The position numbers and the translations under genes were made by a program. Shown here piece after piece: positions 1 through 12,245 of a DNA stretch of 64,000 nucleotides. How positions within the stretch are numbered: the first letter of the stretch is position 1; each line of letters opens with the position of its first letter. The notes beneath the pieces are model-generated. The model saw only the letters and a program-made list of their open reading frames with translations, had not been told where the DNA came from and ran no database searches. This stretch comes from Tetragonia tetragonoides (taxonomy: Eukaryota > Streptophyta > Magnoliopsida > Caryophyllales > Aizoaceae): NCBI GenBank assembly GCA_038025085.1, contig CM076146.1, forward strand, positions 18,512,001-18,576,000. Reading direction: 5' to 3'.

Positions 1-1200
1 AATCTATCACTACTTAAACGACTACCAGTAGAACAATAATGATAACAGTCACAAAAACAAAAACAAAAACAAAAACAAAATCAATAACATTAATACTAAT
101 AACAACCCATATCAACAACTAGAAGAATAATTTTCTTTTGATCAAAAATTATTTAGAACAATAATAGAAACAACAAAAAGACACATCAAAACTAACCCAA
201 TATTATTCACATTCTAATTTCTCGCAATTTGCAACACTCAAATATTGATTAGAACTGAAATCTAAGTTTTTCTCAAAAAAAAAAAAAAATAAATAAAAAT
301 GAACAAACAAAAAAATTACCGTTCCCGGCGACGATCGACCACAAATCTAAAAATACCACAAGTTTTCACGAAATTTAAATAATTTAACATGTGGACAGGG
401 GTGTCGTACCTTCTTTGGGGCCATGGTCTTGTTGCAAGGTCGCAAAATAATGGTGACGGTTCTGTGGTGGTGGAGGTTGCGGTGATGAGGGGTTGCGGTG
501 GTGGGGGCGGTGGTGGGAGGGGCTGCAGTGGTGGCTGGTGGGGTTTGGCTCTTGTATGATGGGGGGCTGCGGTGGGGGTTGCGTGGTGGACGGTGAAGTT
601 AGGAGAGAGAGAGATGTTGTGAGGTGAGAGAGGGAGGGGGTGAGGTGAGAGAGGGAGGTCAGATAGGTTGGGGTTTTTAGGAGAGAGAAGGGGTGAGGTG
701 AGAGAAACAAGAGGTAAAAATAATTAAGGGTATTTTTGGCAATCTCTTATATTTGGTGGTGTTATTTATTAGAAATGGTGGTGGTATATATGTGAATTGA
801 TTATAAATTGAAACCTTCTCCTTCATCAGACCATCATCACCATTTACATCAGATGGTCGACCAACACCATTCACCACCATTTTTCCTTCACTACTCTTTT
901 CCAATTTTTGCTGTAAACTTAGCAAACTAAAATGATGATTCCATTCTACTAGTGTGAGAAAGCAATTGTTACTCCCTTTCACTCCCATTTTGGATTTTCT
1001 CTCTCCTTCTGTTATTTGGATTGTGCGAATCACGGTTGGTTTATTCACCATGGATTCCGGCGACCCAAAGCTTCCACCACCTTTGTTCTTGCCCTCCTTT
1101 GTGTTTAATCAATTGGGTAATTTCTTAATCCTAATTTCAATTTCGTTTTTATGGGTTTTAAGTTTATTTTGTTAACCCTCTGTTTTCTTTCACTCTCCTT
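1..1200. other. Low-complexity region, no convincing gene
   Basis: The first 330 bases are A-rich with short CAAAAA runs. From about 400 to 710 the plus strand is G/GA-rich (GAGAGAGGGAGG runs), so the minus strand reads as a Pro/His/Ser-rich frame that looks like composition rather than a protein. At 1050-1120 a short frame begins MDSGDPKLPPPLFLPS and is followed by GGTAATTTC, which could be a splice donor, but no second exon is visible. CT-rich and then GC-rich DNA at 980-1280 resembles the transcript leader zone of the long LTRs elsewhere in this window, so this may be the front part of an LTR ending at 5262. I cannot place its start. Confidence 0.3.
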
Positions 1201-4200
1201 ATGATCGAATTGCTCTTGCCGCCATCATCACGCGACCATGGCTGGTCATCTCGATCCTTGCCTTCCGTCACGGCCACCGTGAGTCATATTATCACCATCT
1301 TCACTTCTTCTTCTGGTTTGTACTAAGCCCTTAAACCCAAATTGGTTTTGATATTAATTTGATTTAAATGTTCTGTTTTGGGGTTTCAAAATTATAAAAT
1401 TCTGATTTAAATTTGTTTAATTTCAATTCTATCTCTATGAGTTCTGAATCGGTTGAAGGATTTGGATAGCGTAAGTATGTGGATCATTGAGGTAACCTTT
1501 ATTACTATGCTTAGAATTAGAGTGTTAGATGTATATAATATTATACTTAAACTGGATTAAGATAAACTAATACTAGTATACAAGTGTGTATATGTGATAA
1601 ATTGTATATACAATTTCTATACATTATATAGAGTAGTTCAAATACTTTTGTGAGTGAAATTTTGACTACTACGGATAGAATGTATCGTTGGCCTAATGAT
1701 ATGAGTTAGGTGAGTGTTGAATAATTGATAATGATGAGTAAGTTTTGTGTATACTTATAGTAGCCACTAGCCAGAGATGAGGAATTATGTGCGTGAGCTG
1801 AACTAGAAGTAATATTATCAATATATAAAGCTTAATAATAATACTTTGTGTGCTTAAATAATATGATAGTGCTAGCTTGTGTATAATTAGATGATGGATG
1901 TGCTTTTATGCATAATGAGTTGTAAATGTACTACGTATACAAGTCGTATGATTCGGTTTGGCTCATAAAAGTTGTAAGACTGAGTTTACATATATTAGTT
2001 GGGTTTAGTTACGTGAGATTGATAAGTATTAGACAACAATAATTGATAAGTAACTTTGAGTATAAGTTTAAACAATTAGGACTCTCACAATACAAATTAT
2101 CTAAATTTCTATACTAGTATATGTATACGATGGTGATCTATATGGGGTTCTATATGAAAAATAGTAAGTATACTCTAAGTGGAACTAGGCAAAGTAAATC
2201 GTATATCTTTTCATTTCTTTTTCTTTCACTCCTCCAAACACACTCAAGCTATTAAAGATCATTGAGTTATTATCATCTTTTCTTTTAGTAGTAGCTAGCT
2301 AGTATTGCGAAAAGATAAGTTCGTATAAACTTGACTAACCATTTCTCTCCCCTTTATCACAAATTAAACCACATTTTTCCTAGACTTTCACGGCTGTCTT
2401 ACAGCCTCAATAAATGGTAATAAGACCACCCATTGGTGGTAGATTAATTGTGTATAAGCCATCAAAACCACTAAGCTAAAACTACCATCTATTTCTCGGC
2501 CACAAAGGTGACAGCAAAGGATGACCGTCGGGGCTACTTCAGCGGACGATTGTAGCCACCTCGGTTGTCGGAATTACATTCTGTAAAATGCTACTTAAAC
2601 CTTGCATTACTCTCTACCTAGATGTGTAAAGACGTTAGTAAAACCATTTCATTGCACTAGTAAAATATTGAGCCCAAAAGCCTTCGTTAACACATAGTTT
2701 ATAAGTTACTTATAAAAGATTGTTATTGTTTTACTTTTAATTCTTGAACAATTTAGGCTATAACTACTTTGGACTTAGTAAGGAGAGTAAGCACTTAATA
2801 TAAATCTATGTTTATCACTTTTAAACCTTACAAAACTATTTTCTAAATGCATTCATATGTTTATATAAGTACAATAAAAGGTAAGAGTATGTTAGAGATT
2901 AGTTTCGTTATTTGCATTAATAAAATAAGCTATAAAAGGAAGAATATAGAATATGTGGACCAAGATTATTAATTGTCTTAGTTATCTTTTCTATAAGTTG
3001 CTATTATAAAGATTAAATTGGATTACTTATGTGATTAAATAGATATGTGAGGTTGTCATGTTTTAAAATTAGACTTAAGTTAGATAATGATCTACTACAA
3101 AATATAATAGACTTGTTATTAATTATATTTAACTACAAAATATGAGAATTAAGAGTAATAAGTGAAATATTTGTAGTTTAATATTTAATTATTAAATAAT
3201 CATATCACTTAAGGAACTAAGCATGTGTTAGAAGTATACTTTAAAAATAGATTATATTTTGGTTAATAAATTTAGATTATCACTAGTGTGTTTATTTAGT
3301 CGCGATATTATATAATATAAGAAATTAAATGGGTGATGAGTACTTGTTAGAATTGGATTTTCGAATGGTTCATGGTGGATTTTATTATGATCTATTGATT
3401 GGTTAAAATGACTCGTTGTTAGGTGATTATCGTGAGGTTTGTTTGGGTGACTTGTTGATTGAAAGAAGGATTATTGTAAGATTAGAGAAATGTCATGTTG
3501 AATGGTGTGAATAGTAAAATGGTGATTTAATAGAAGTATTGGTTATTAAAATTATACGGATGTCGTGACTTGATCTATGACTATGAATCTATGATGGTGT
3601 GGTGTACAATACATGAGTTATTTTTATGGTTAAAACTTTATGTTTGGATGAGTGCTAGTGTATGAAGTGTGGATTGAATCTTCAATTAGTATCTTGGTGA
3701 GTAAGTACGTGTTAGTACGTGCCTGAATGTATTCCTTGGTAATTATGTGAAGTACCTGGATGACTTTTCCCTTGGTCTAATAAATGAATATTAGTGTGAT
3801 GGTGATGTTTTATAAGATGAGTTGAACGATTATGTTTATAGATTGAATGTATGATAGACTTATTATATGAGAAGCTTGTATATAATAGTGAGATGAGATG
3901 ATATGAATATGATGATAATGATGACCGATATATGTCGAGGTTTGATCATACTCAGGTTCGAATGATATAGAGTAACGCATAACTTAAATTGGGGTATATC
4001 AAGTTATCACTTGATCCCAACTTAAGTAAAAGATAATACGTTAGCTTGTTTGATCACTAATAAAAGATAATTTGTGGTATGCTTCCAAGATTAGCATCCT
4101 TGGAATATTGAAGAGCATGTTTGAGGAGTGTGCACACTATAATGAAAGGCTATAATGCCTGGCCATAAAGCCCAATGATATGATAGGCTATCGTGCCTGG

Positions 4201-5262
4201 CCATAGAGCCCATTGATATGAAATGAGATGATTATTGAAGGACAAAATGTCCATGATTATAAGATATGATTTGGTTTAAAGAATATTGAGCCTTAAACAT
4301 GCATGCTCTTTCATACCAGCTAACTATAAAACTTGCTAACCCTTAGTTAGGACAATCATGTCGAGTTATTGTTGATTATGGTATGTTGATCTGTAAAGTA
4401 AATCTTGATATTTGATAAAGACCTCAAAGGTCATTTTCTAAGCAATTTGATGACTCTATGTACGTTTAGTTGTGTTCTATGTACTTTGAAGTACCAAGTG
4501 ATGAATTTAGAATAAATGGGAAAGACAGTCCCTTTAAATGATATTAATGATACTATTATCTGTCTTAAGTGTTGGTACTAAATATCGTGTACGTAATGAT
4601 TCATGATTGTTATGACTTAGTCCGATATTCGGCCGAATTTGTTATGTGAATCGGACTCTCATCCGATGATTGAAGGTTTGTATAAGAAATACTCATTTAT
4701 TCGTATACCCATATATACGAAAGTATTAATAATTATAAAGCTATCTAAACTAATTTTGTTATTTTTAAATAATAGGGAGGACTTACTTAGTCTATGATAA
4801 TCTTTCTTTTAATAATGAAACCTATACATATATGATCTATTAGGGAATGCTTAAAATCATATAAGGTAATAAAAATAATACTAGTCTTATTCTATAATTA
4901 AAATGCTACGTGAGCATTCTCCTCTTCGTATAGTCGTGCGGGTTACCAGCTTTTGCTGATGTTTTATAATCTCACATTTTTGCAGATTGTTGCACACTGA
5001 AATTGATTGGTTACGTCTGTTGTGAGAAACGTTCACGAAGAGTTTAATGGGTCCAGTTGTAAAGTTTGTCGAGTTGTAAATAGACCATATGGAATATTGG
5101 GCTTTCGCTGAGTTTTATTCTTTTAATTTTTTATTTATGTTTATCCTTGTGTTTGCCTTCGGGTGAGCACGGCGGTGACGCCCGGGGAATTAATTCTGCT
5201 AATTCCACTGCTAATGACGTATTAGATGGCTAATTAAACAGTCTTTATTCTTGGGTCGTTAC
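1201..5262 (+). mobile_element. Probable LTR (3' part) on the plus strand, ending at 5262
   Basis: This is about 4 kb of AT-rich DNA without coding potential. The right end reads GGCGGTGACGCCCGGGG and then, about 90 bases later, GGGTCGTTACA. That is the same layout as the plus-strand LTR ending at 54927 (GGCGGTGACAC ... GGGGTGTTACA) and fits Ty3/gypsy LTRs that start TGTAAC and end in ACA. The end abuts a minus-strand reverse transcriptase frame, cutting it within a conserved KSVKGQ segment, which marks an insertion boundary near 5262. No primer site follows, so it would be a 3' or solo LTR. The left limit is not resolvable; I found no ACTTG copy before a TG start that would give a target duplication. 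Confidence 0.45.
4147..4222. repeat. Two-copy tandem repeat, 38 bp period
   Basis: Two adjacent 38 bp units begin AGGCTATAATGCCTGGCCAT and AGGCTATCGTGCCTGGCCAT and end in TGATATGA plus one base, with a few substitutions between them. They sit inside the LTR-like region and may be LTR-internal repeats. Confidence 0.75.
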
Positions 5263-6913
5263 AACTTGTCCCTTCACTGATTTCTGATTCAGACATTGAA
5301 TGTCGAATTCTGACAAAAGTGCATGCCCCCGAGGAATCCTTTCACTCGTGATTGGCTTATCGAAAAGATACTTAATAGGATCCAATCTCGAGACAAGATA
5401 TATAGTGTGAGCTTTGAGGTAATGCTTTAACTTTCTCGTCGCGTAAACCAGAGATATACAGGTCTTCTCGAGCGGGCTATAGTGAGTTTCATATTCAAGT
5501 AATTTTTTACTCAAATAATAGATAGCAACCTCTTTCCTCGTTCCTTCGTCATATTGAGCTAAGAATTCCCCCATAGCTGTCTCTGTTACCGTGAGGTACA
5601 TAATCAAAGGCATCCCGGGTTGCGGGGGCATTAATATTGGAGGATTCGAAAGGTAACTTTTCATTTTATCGAACGCTTTCTGACATTCATCATTCCAATG
5701 ATGAGACGTCCCTTTCCTGAGCAGGTTGATAATTGGTTCACATTTCGTTGTAAGCTGAGAAATGAACCAGCTGATGTACTGATTTCTCCCAAGAAATCCT
5801 CGAATCTCTTTTTCAGACTTCGGGGCTGGCAATTCTGATATTGCTTTCACCTTGTCAGTTGCGACTTCAATGCCCCTCTGACTTACCACGAAGCCTAGGA
5901 ACTTACCCGAAGATACTCCAAACACACATTTCTGAGGGTTGAGCCTTAGATTGAACTCCCGGATGCGATCAAAGAACACTTTTAATGAGGAAAAATGATC
6001 ACCTCGATCACGACGCTTAATTATCATATCGTCCACATATAACTCAACAATATCATGGATCAAGTTGTGGAGGATGGTTGTTGCAGCCTTCTGATATGTG
6101 GCACCCACGTTCTTTAACCCGAAAGGCATAACTTTGTAGCAATACGTTCCCCAAGGAGTAATGAAAGACGTTTTGGTATGATTCTCTTTCTCCATAAGGA
6201 TTTGGTTATATCCCGAAAACCCATCCATGAATGAGAAAATAACATGTCTTGTCATATTATCGACCAACATGTAGATATGTGACAAAGGGAAGCAATCTTT
6301 TGGTGAAGCAGCATTCAAATCTCTAAAGTCGATGCATATTCGCACCCTTCCGTCTTTCTTCGGGACTACCACAATGTTGGCAAGCCAATCGGGGTGTTTC
6401 ACAGATTGCAGAAAACCAGCGTATATCTGTTTCTGAACCTCTTCTTTAACCTTGAGACTAATCTCTGGTTTCACGCGTCGGAGCTTCTGTTGCTTGGGCT
6501 TGCATTTTGGCACTAAAGGAAGACGATGCTCGGCAATGTTACAGTCGACCCCTAGCATGTCAGCATAGGATGGCATGTCAGCATAGGACCATGCAAAGAC
6601 ATCCACATATTCTTTCAACAATGCGGTAAGCGACTCTCGCTCTTCAGGGGACAATGATGACCCTTTTTTGACTTCTCTTTTATTTTCTTCGGTGCCAATG
6701 TTTATTATTATGTACTCTTCAATTGGTGATATGCATGTTTGTGGCAATTCATTATCATATGATAATGCATCATGCTCAAAATCAAGTTCTTGTGCACAAA
6801 TATGCCCGGAGATACAGGTAGGGTTGGAAATTTCAAGGTCGGATAGGTCGTGTGAGGAGGGATATTCTGTGGTGGAGGTAGTAGATCTTTCGGATTCGGA
6901 ATCAGTGGTGGTC
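5263..6913 (-). pseudogene. pol: Tat/Ogre-type Ty3 retrotransposon pol fragment (RT-RNase H)
   Basis: The minus-strand frame is open throughout and encodes the end of the protease-RT linker (INIGTEENKREVKKG, AWSYADMP), then the RT palm motifs: RICIDFRDLNAASPKD, FSFMDGFSGYNQ, MPFGLKN (about 6109-6130) and the catalytic YVDDM at 6024-6038. It continues with LRLNPQKCVFGV, GFLG and the RNase H start (YYLSKKLLEYETHYSPLEKTC), ending at KSVKGQ. The residues fit Tat/Ogre rather than chromoviruses. The connection domain reads FLGRNQYISWFI where GRLQYISRFI-like sequence is usual. The 3' side is cut by the LTR ending at 5262. The 5' side runs into a repeat that keeps the frame open to 7185, so the first 90 or so residues of that longer frame (GFGSG-rich) are not real protein. 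RNase H is incomplete and integrase is absent. Confidence 0.85.
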
Positions 6914-7848
6914 GGTAGACCTGGTAATACTGACCCGGACCCGATAACCCGACCCGTGACCCGATTCAACCCGAATAGCAAGACCCGAAATTGAACCGAA
7001 AATCCGAAACAACCCGATCCAAATCGAACCGACCCGAAATTAGCAGACTCGATATGACCCGTACCCGAATCTGATCCAAATCGAAACCGATGCAAACCGA
7101 AACAGATCCAATCCGAATAACCCGAAGGAACCCGAACCGAACACAACCCGAAAATTATGACCCAAACCAACCCGAATCCGAACACGAACCAAAACTGATA
7201 ATATATTATTTTATTTTTTTATTTTTTATTTTTATTTACTTATTTAATTTTTTTATTGATTTTTTTATTATTTTTATATACTTATTTATTTATTTGTTAG
7301 TGTTTTAAAAATAGTAAAACTAAAATCTTTTAAAAACATTGTGATTAGTCTCACCTCTTAAAATATCTCTGTTTATAATCAATTTATAAATTTGTGGCCC
7401 TATAATAGTTACTCGTACAAAAATTGTAACGCAATTGATTACATCTCTTTAATTATATTACACTTACTCCTATAATAATTGCAGTCACTCCAAAATATTA
7501 TTCCCTCCCTCCCAATTTATTTGTGCACTTTGAAATATGTGACTCACAACATTGTGATGAGATATTGACTGAAAACGACGTGCAATCATTCTGATGTTGG
7601 CCTGACATGTACCAGAACTCAAAATGTAGTAACTAATCGGGAAAATTGTACTAAAATCGAACTTGAAAAAAAATTTATGACTTAAATCTGTCCGACCTAT
7701 ATCTGACCTGAAACAACATTACTCGAATCGACCCGAACCCAAATATACCCGGACCAACCCGACCCAAACCCGAACCGAGTATAATGCGTGATAACCCAAT
7801 TTAACCCGAACCGATATGGCACGTACCGGATTGACCCGACCCTACCCA
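6914..7848. repeat. CCCGAA-rich degenerate repeat block around an AT-rich core
   Basis: Two blocks rich in the words ACCCGAA, GACCCG and AACCGA (about 6925-7195 and 7680-7848) have the same orientation and enclose about 480 bp of AT-rich DNA. At 7501 the sequence TTCCCTCCCTCCCAATTTATT resembles one terminus of a Stowaway-type MITE (CTCCCTCC...), but no opposite terminus is seen. The blocks are direct, not inverted, so a simple hAT MITE with mirrored subterminal repeats does not fit. The right border coincides with the loss of the first 157 bp of the Tekay 5' LTR. Confidence 0.55.
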
Positions 7849-10377
7849 ATTTAAATCGTATATTTATTTAACGATTCGATTTACTCAAATTAAGCCATAA
7901 TAATATTAATTATTATTATGGGAATTTCGGGATTTATAAATATCAAATTGAGGGATTTAATTAAAATAGTTTTATATATAAATAAAGTTTATTCATATTG
8001 TTTTAATTGGTTTTAATTAGCTTTTAATTAGTTTTAATTATTTTATTTAACAATTAAATCAGAAAAATTATCCTAGGTCTAGTAGGTTTTGACTTTCATT
8101 GACTAGGCACCTATATAAGCTAAGAGATAAGCCAGTTCATCAGTTGCAAAAACTGAGCCAAAACCCCAAATTCTCTCTTCTCTCTCTCACGCTATTATCT
8201 CTCTTCTTTCTCTCTCTCTCCACCCCACACTCACTCTCTTTCCCTCTCCCTGCTATCGCCGGCCACCAGGGCCAGCACCGGCTTCCTCTTCCCCGCCAGT
8301 AATCCTCCTTCTCTCTCTCTCTTTCTTTGTCTTTCTCTTCCTCTCTCCCGTGCTCTGTTTCGCCCCCTCCCCTGTTTTTCTGGTTTGCGACTGTCGTGTC
8401 ACCAGGCCGCGCCTGGGTGGTCGCCGGCGAGTGGCCGACGTGACGGGGTCCTCCCCGTCGCTCCTTCCTCTCTCAGTCGCTCTCTCTCTCGCAATTTCTC
8501 TCTCTCTCTCGCGATCTCTCGCGCTCTCTCTCTCCTCCGTCGCCAGTGCTCCGGCGAGCCACCGCCGACCATGGTGGTCGATGGGTGGTGGTCTTGGTGA
8601 TGGGCTAGGTCGTGAGTCCCCATGCTTGGTGTATCACGGCCTAGACTCGAAAAATCGATTAGGGTTTTGTTTACTAATTTCGTCTTAATTAATTTCGTAT
8701 TTTTCAATAATTGTTTTTATTTTTCTGTACTCGTTTGGAACTCGAATCCGGATTTTCAAAAGCCTATATTGGTAATAAATCAAGAAATTTAACAAAAATA
8801 TTAGTTCACAGTTTAAATACTGTTTAGATTTTCGTATTTACTGATTATGTCTCTGTAATTATTTTCAATTAGAACCAAACGGACAAGCGTGATCGGGTTG
8901 TGATTAGCAAGGTTACCTACTGCGTAGTGAGCGTTTGTTAGGTAAGAGATTGTGCCTACCTCCTTCCAAAGCCCCATCAAAACTATTTTGATGTGTTATG
9001 TGCTAATTGATTATTATTGTGAATTTAATATACAAAGCATGATTAAATTATATCGTCGCTAATTATGAGAATTAAAAATATATTCTTTATTGTAAATATG
9101 ATTTATATTGAGTATGACAAGTTTATGAAGTTTCGTCAATTAATTAGTTCATATGCTAATTATTGAGCATGTATGGCGATGTTGAATTTCTATTATTATT
9201 ATGATATCATATACGTGCTATTTGGAATGGGTTATTATTGAGTACTAATGAGCACCTACTAGTATATCTTGATGTTTATTTGTGAAAGTGTAATTTTGGA
9301 TATCATGATTTACTACCGAAGTGTTGCCGAAATTTCGTTAGACATATGTGAAGCATGATTGTGATAATATGCATTTATGTCGTTATCGTTGTTATTATTA
9401 TTCATTATCATGAGCATGAAATGAAGTAGTATATCGTGGTCGTGTTGTACCACTAAGTCAATCAATGCAAGTATGTGAATTGAATTAAATGAGAGCAAGA
9501 CTCCTAATGGATCCCTAGGAGTAGTCGAGCAATCGAGACTCATCTAATTGATTTAGTCTAGGGATGCGTGATTCCCAAGTTACTTTTTTATGGACACCTC
9601 GTAATGTGTTCGGGACGGATCATTCCCCATCGTTTAATTCTCTACATATCGATTATTATGTTAGAGGCAGTGTGAGTATACACTAGAGTAAGTCCATGGC
9701 ATGTCTATATCTATCTATGAACAGTATGGGTAATCGCTGTTCTATTCGCTCTCTTATTTGTCTAATCAAGATGGTTTATCTATTTGTGTTCGAATGATCA
9801 CTAAAGCAAGAATTGCATGTAATTAAATATCGAGTTAGCGTGTGCTTGATTGTATGATTACTTGTGCATGCAAATGAATTTTAATGATTCTTCTAAAACC
9901 CAGGTAAGGTTTGCGAAAGTGTTTTTACTGGGTATGGACGATGTTTATTCAGTTTATCTGATTTTTGTTTTCTTTTGTTTCTTCTCTTTTCTTCTGTACT
10001 TTGTTTCTGTCACGGAAACCAAAGTGCAGGTGTAGCCGAGTGAGGACGGATAGCTTGAAGTTTAATTGTGGGCTGTTCCTTTAGAACTATTTGTTTATTA
10101 GTTACTTTGGTTTATTGGGATTTTTGGTTTGTTCTCTTGAAGGCATAGTTGTAATAATACTTTAATGGACTTAAGTTCACTTGATAGACAACTCTGATAT
10201 TAATGTTTAGTTTGTTCTTCCTTTGATACCTAGTTTTTCCTTTCTGCTTAGCATTTATTCCTTAGCGATAAATGTTGCAGTAGCATACCCCGGGTTTGGG
10301 ATGGTTCAGCGGTGTCGAGTCGTGGATAGCGACGTCGATGGTTCCCAGGAAATCGTTGCGAATTCGGGGGTGGTACA
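7849..10377 (+). repeat. 5' LTR of the Tekay element (5'-truncated)
   Basis: The sequence from ATTTAAATCGTATATTT onward matches the 3' LTR (17042-17110, then 22155 onward), with small differences such as ATGGGCC versus ATAAGCC near the promoter. It ends GGTGGTACA two bases before the primer site. Relative to the 3' LTR it lacks the TGTCACACC start and the next roughly 150 bases. The CT-rich then GC-rich zone at 8160-8600 is the probable transcript leader; open frames there are compositional. Confidence 0.85.
8112..8119 (+). promoter_or_regulatory. TATA box of the 5' LTR
   Basis: TATATAAG lies in the context GGCACCTATATAAGC, about 45 bp before the CT-rich leader. The same box is kept in the 3' LTR at 22360-22367, as expected for the U3/R promoter. 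Confidence 0.65.
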
Positions 10378-10379
10378 AA

Positions 10380-10393
10380 TGGTATCAGAGCCC
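10380..10393 (+). other. Primer binding site (initiator Met tRNA type)
   Basis: TGGTATCAGAGCCC lies two bases after the LTR end. This is the usual plant retrotransposon site complementary to the 3' end of initiator methionine tRNA, where minus-strand DNA synthesis starts. Confidence 0.9.
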
Positions 10394-10568
10394 TAGGTTT
10401 AAAAGGTTGCATAGTTTAATAAATGAATTAATAAATATTAGTTTCATTTTTGGGAAAAATAAAATATACTTAAAGCCGTTGAGCGTAGTAGTCCTAGAAG
10501 TTAGGAATTACTTGAAATCACCTTAATTGTGATTTAAATGTTCTTATTGTTTGATTGCCCTTTTGTAG

Positions 10569-11557
10569 ATGGCAATTACTCGTTTGACCACGATGAAGTC
10601 GACTAGAGGTAGAAAACCGCGAGCAATGATCGTTGCACCCGAGAACGAGGTGGAATACGTAGACATTTCCGATAGCGAGCCAACGCATGACGAGGCCATA
10701 CCCGAGCTCGAGGCGCACGACAATGGCACGCACGAGCTCGAGGTGGATTAACCCGCGCATGATGCTCATGATGATGACGTACCGCTTGAGCCTAATCATG
10801 ACTTGGAAGCTAACGAGGATCCTGATTCTGAAGAGGAACCTACCGAGTCCGAACCTCAGGCTAACGATGCTCCTGTTGACGAGCCAAGCGTTGAGCCTAA
10901 CTCGGTGAATCTAGAGATGTGTTTTGAGTATGGAGCTGGTGTCCCTGATTCACCTAGCATGCCAGACTTAGAGGATATTGGTGATGCAAGAGGCAACCAC
11001 TCTGTACCTCCTTCGCCTCCTGCTGATGTGTCTCCTCCTGTGGAGCCTTTCTTTGCCACTGATGCCGAGTTAGACGACATCCGTGCGTACATCGATCGCG
11101 CATTCACTACGATCGAGCGTTATGAATATGAGAACCGTAGGAGGATACACCAAGGTTTCTGGGTAGAACTCTTACTTGCTGGCTTACCCAACCTGCATCC
11201 TTGGAGAGGTTTCAAGGAGAAGTATGACGATGTGGTAATGAAGAGTGGCTACATCAACGACGAGAAGTATGTCAAAGGCAATCGTTGGGCGCTGACTTTT
11301 CAGGGTGTTTGCAATGAGTTATGCTTTTCTGAGTCGAATGGAAGGTTAATCACGTCTTGGTGCCTGATCCGAAGGACATATGCGAGAGCTGCTGGTCTAA
11401 GAAGCACAAGCTTGTGGACAACTTTAGAAGGCGCTTCATGCCTCAAAATTTTAGAGGTGACGAGCATCCTTACATTCCATGTAGGGAAGTGAAGCCAAGT
11501 AGGGATGATGATGATGATACGCCTCCTGGAACGAACCAAAACCTAGTTGATGTTTAG
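10569..11557 (+). pseudogene. Extra ORF upstream of gag in the Tekay element
   Basis: An ATG at 10569 opens a frame that runs to 11492 with one in-frame TAA (10749-10751). A shift near 11350 then moves into the frame ending at 11557. Read through, it would be a protein of about 330 residues. The N-terminal third is strongly acidic (YVDISDSEPTHDE, DPDSEEEPTESEP). The middle has ELDDIRAYIDRAFTTIERYE and LPNLHPWRGFKEKYDD, and the C-terminus has DPKDICESCWSKKHKLVD followed by an acidic DDDDDTPP tail. It does not resemble gag and has no clear zinc knuckle. It lies between the PBS and gag in the sense orientation, on the genomic RNA leader. I do not recognise the family. Extra ORFs are known from plant Ty3/gypsy elements, chiefly Tat; one ahead of gag in a Tekay-type element is less familiar to me. 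Confidence 0.6.
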
Positions 11558-12245
11558 CTATTTTATTGACTAGAGTTAGTCGTTGTGTTTAGAAACATTA
11601 TTCCATTTTTGTGATGGCCCTGCGTGGTCAAGATTGGTGTGGTGTGTAGTTGCCTAAGCAACAAATATTTATGACTCTTATTTATTTTGCAATCTATTTT
11701 ATTGCAAAATTATTTCATTTGATTATATGAAAGTAGTTGTGATTTGCTTATATCACTGTCGTTGTCACATATTTGCATGGTTGACCAAAAGCATGAATGC
11801 TATCTCTTATCGTCGTGACATGATGGGAAATCCATGTCGAATTTATGGCAAAAATCGTTGTTGAGCATTATCAACTCTCTTGTGAGCCAAGTGCTAAAGC
11901 ATATCAGTATGATTAAGTGTGATTGCCTATTCCCCTACTAAAATAGTATGGAGCCTCATTATGTGCATTATGAACATTGTTGTCTATTCTTGTGAGACCA
12001 ATGTGTCTAAGGTGTTTTATATGCCTATCGAACTATTATGCATGAGAACTTAGAACAATAAAGCAAGTATATTGCTTAGACCTACAATGTAAGGTCGATC
12101 CTCGAAACTTATATGCTATATGCTAAATGTCAAGAGAAAGGTTTCAATTACAACCTAGTTCTCTCAATTAGACCTTAATGGGTCGAGGTGTGCAAATTGT
12201 GTGAATGGTGTTCATACCATTACCTTTATATTCTCAGATCGTGAA
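11558..12245 (+). other. Noncoding spacer between extra ORF and gag
   Basis: About 690 bases without an open frame of useful length. It belongs to the internal region of the Tekay element. No repeat or regulatory motif was recognised. Confidence 0.6.

Noticed and set aside
384..1175. Possible gene start MDSGDPKLPPPLFLPS with a donor-like GGTAAT, and antisense Pro-rich frames
   Set aside because: No second exon, no domain, and the surroundings resemble an LTR leader zone.
6914..7185. N-terminal 90 residues of the open frame that continues the Tat RT fragment
   Set aside because: It is a Gly/Phe/Ser-rich translation of the CCCGAA repeat block and shows no protein-like conservation, so it is chance read-through.
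8099..8707. Ser/Leu/Arg-rich frames in the Tekay 5' LTR (and the same at 22347-22944)
   Set aside because: They come from the CT-rich leader of the LTR and occur on both strands, which indicates composition rather than coding.
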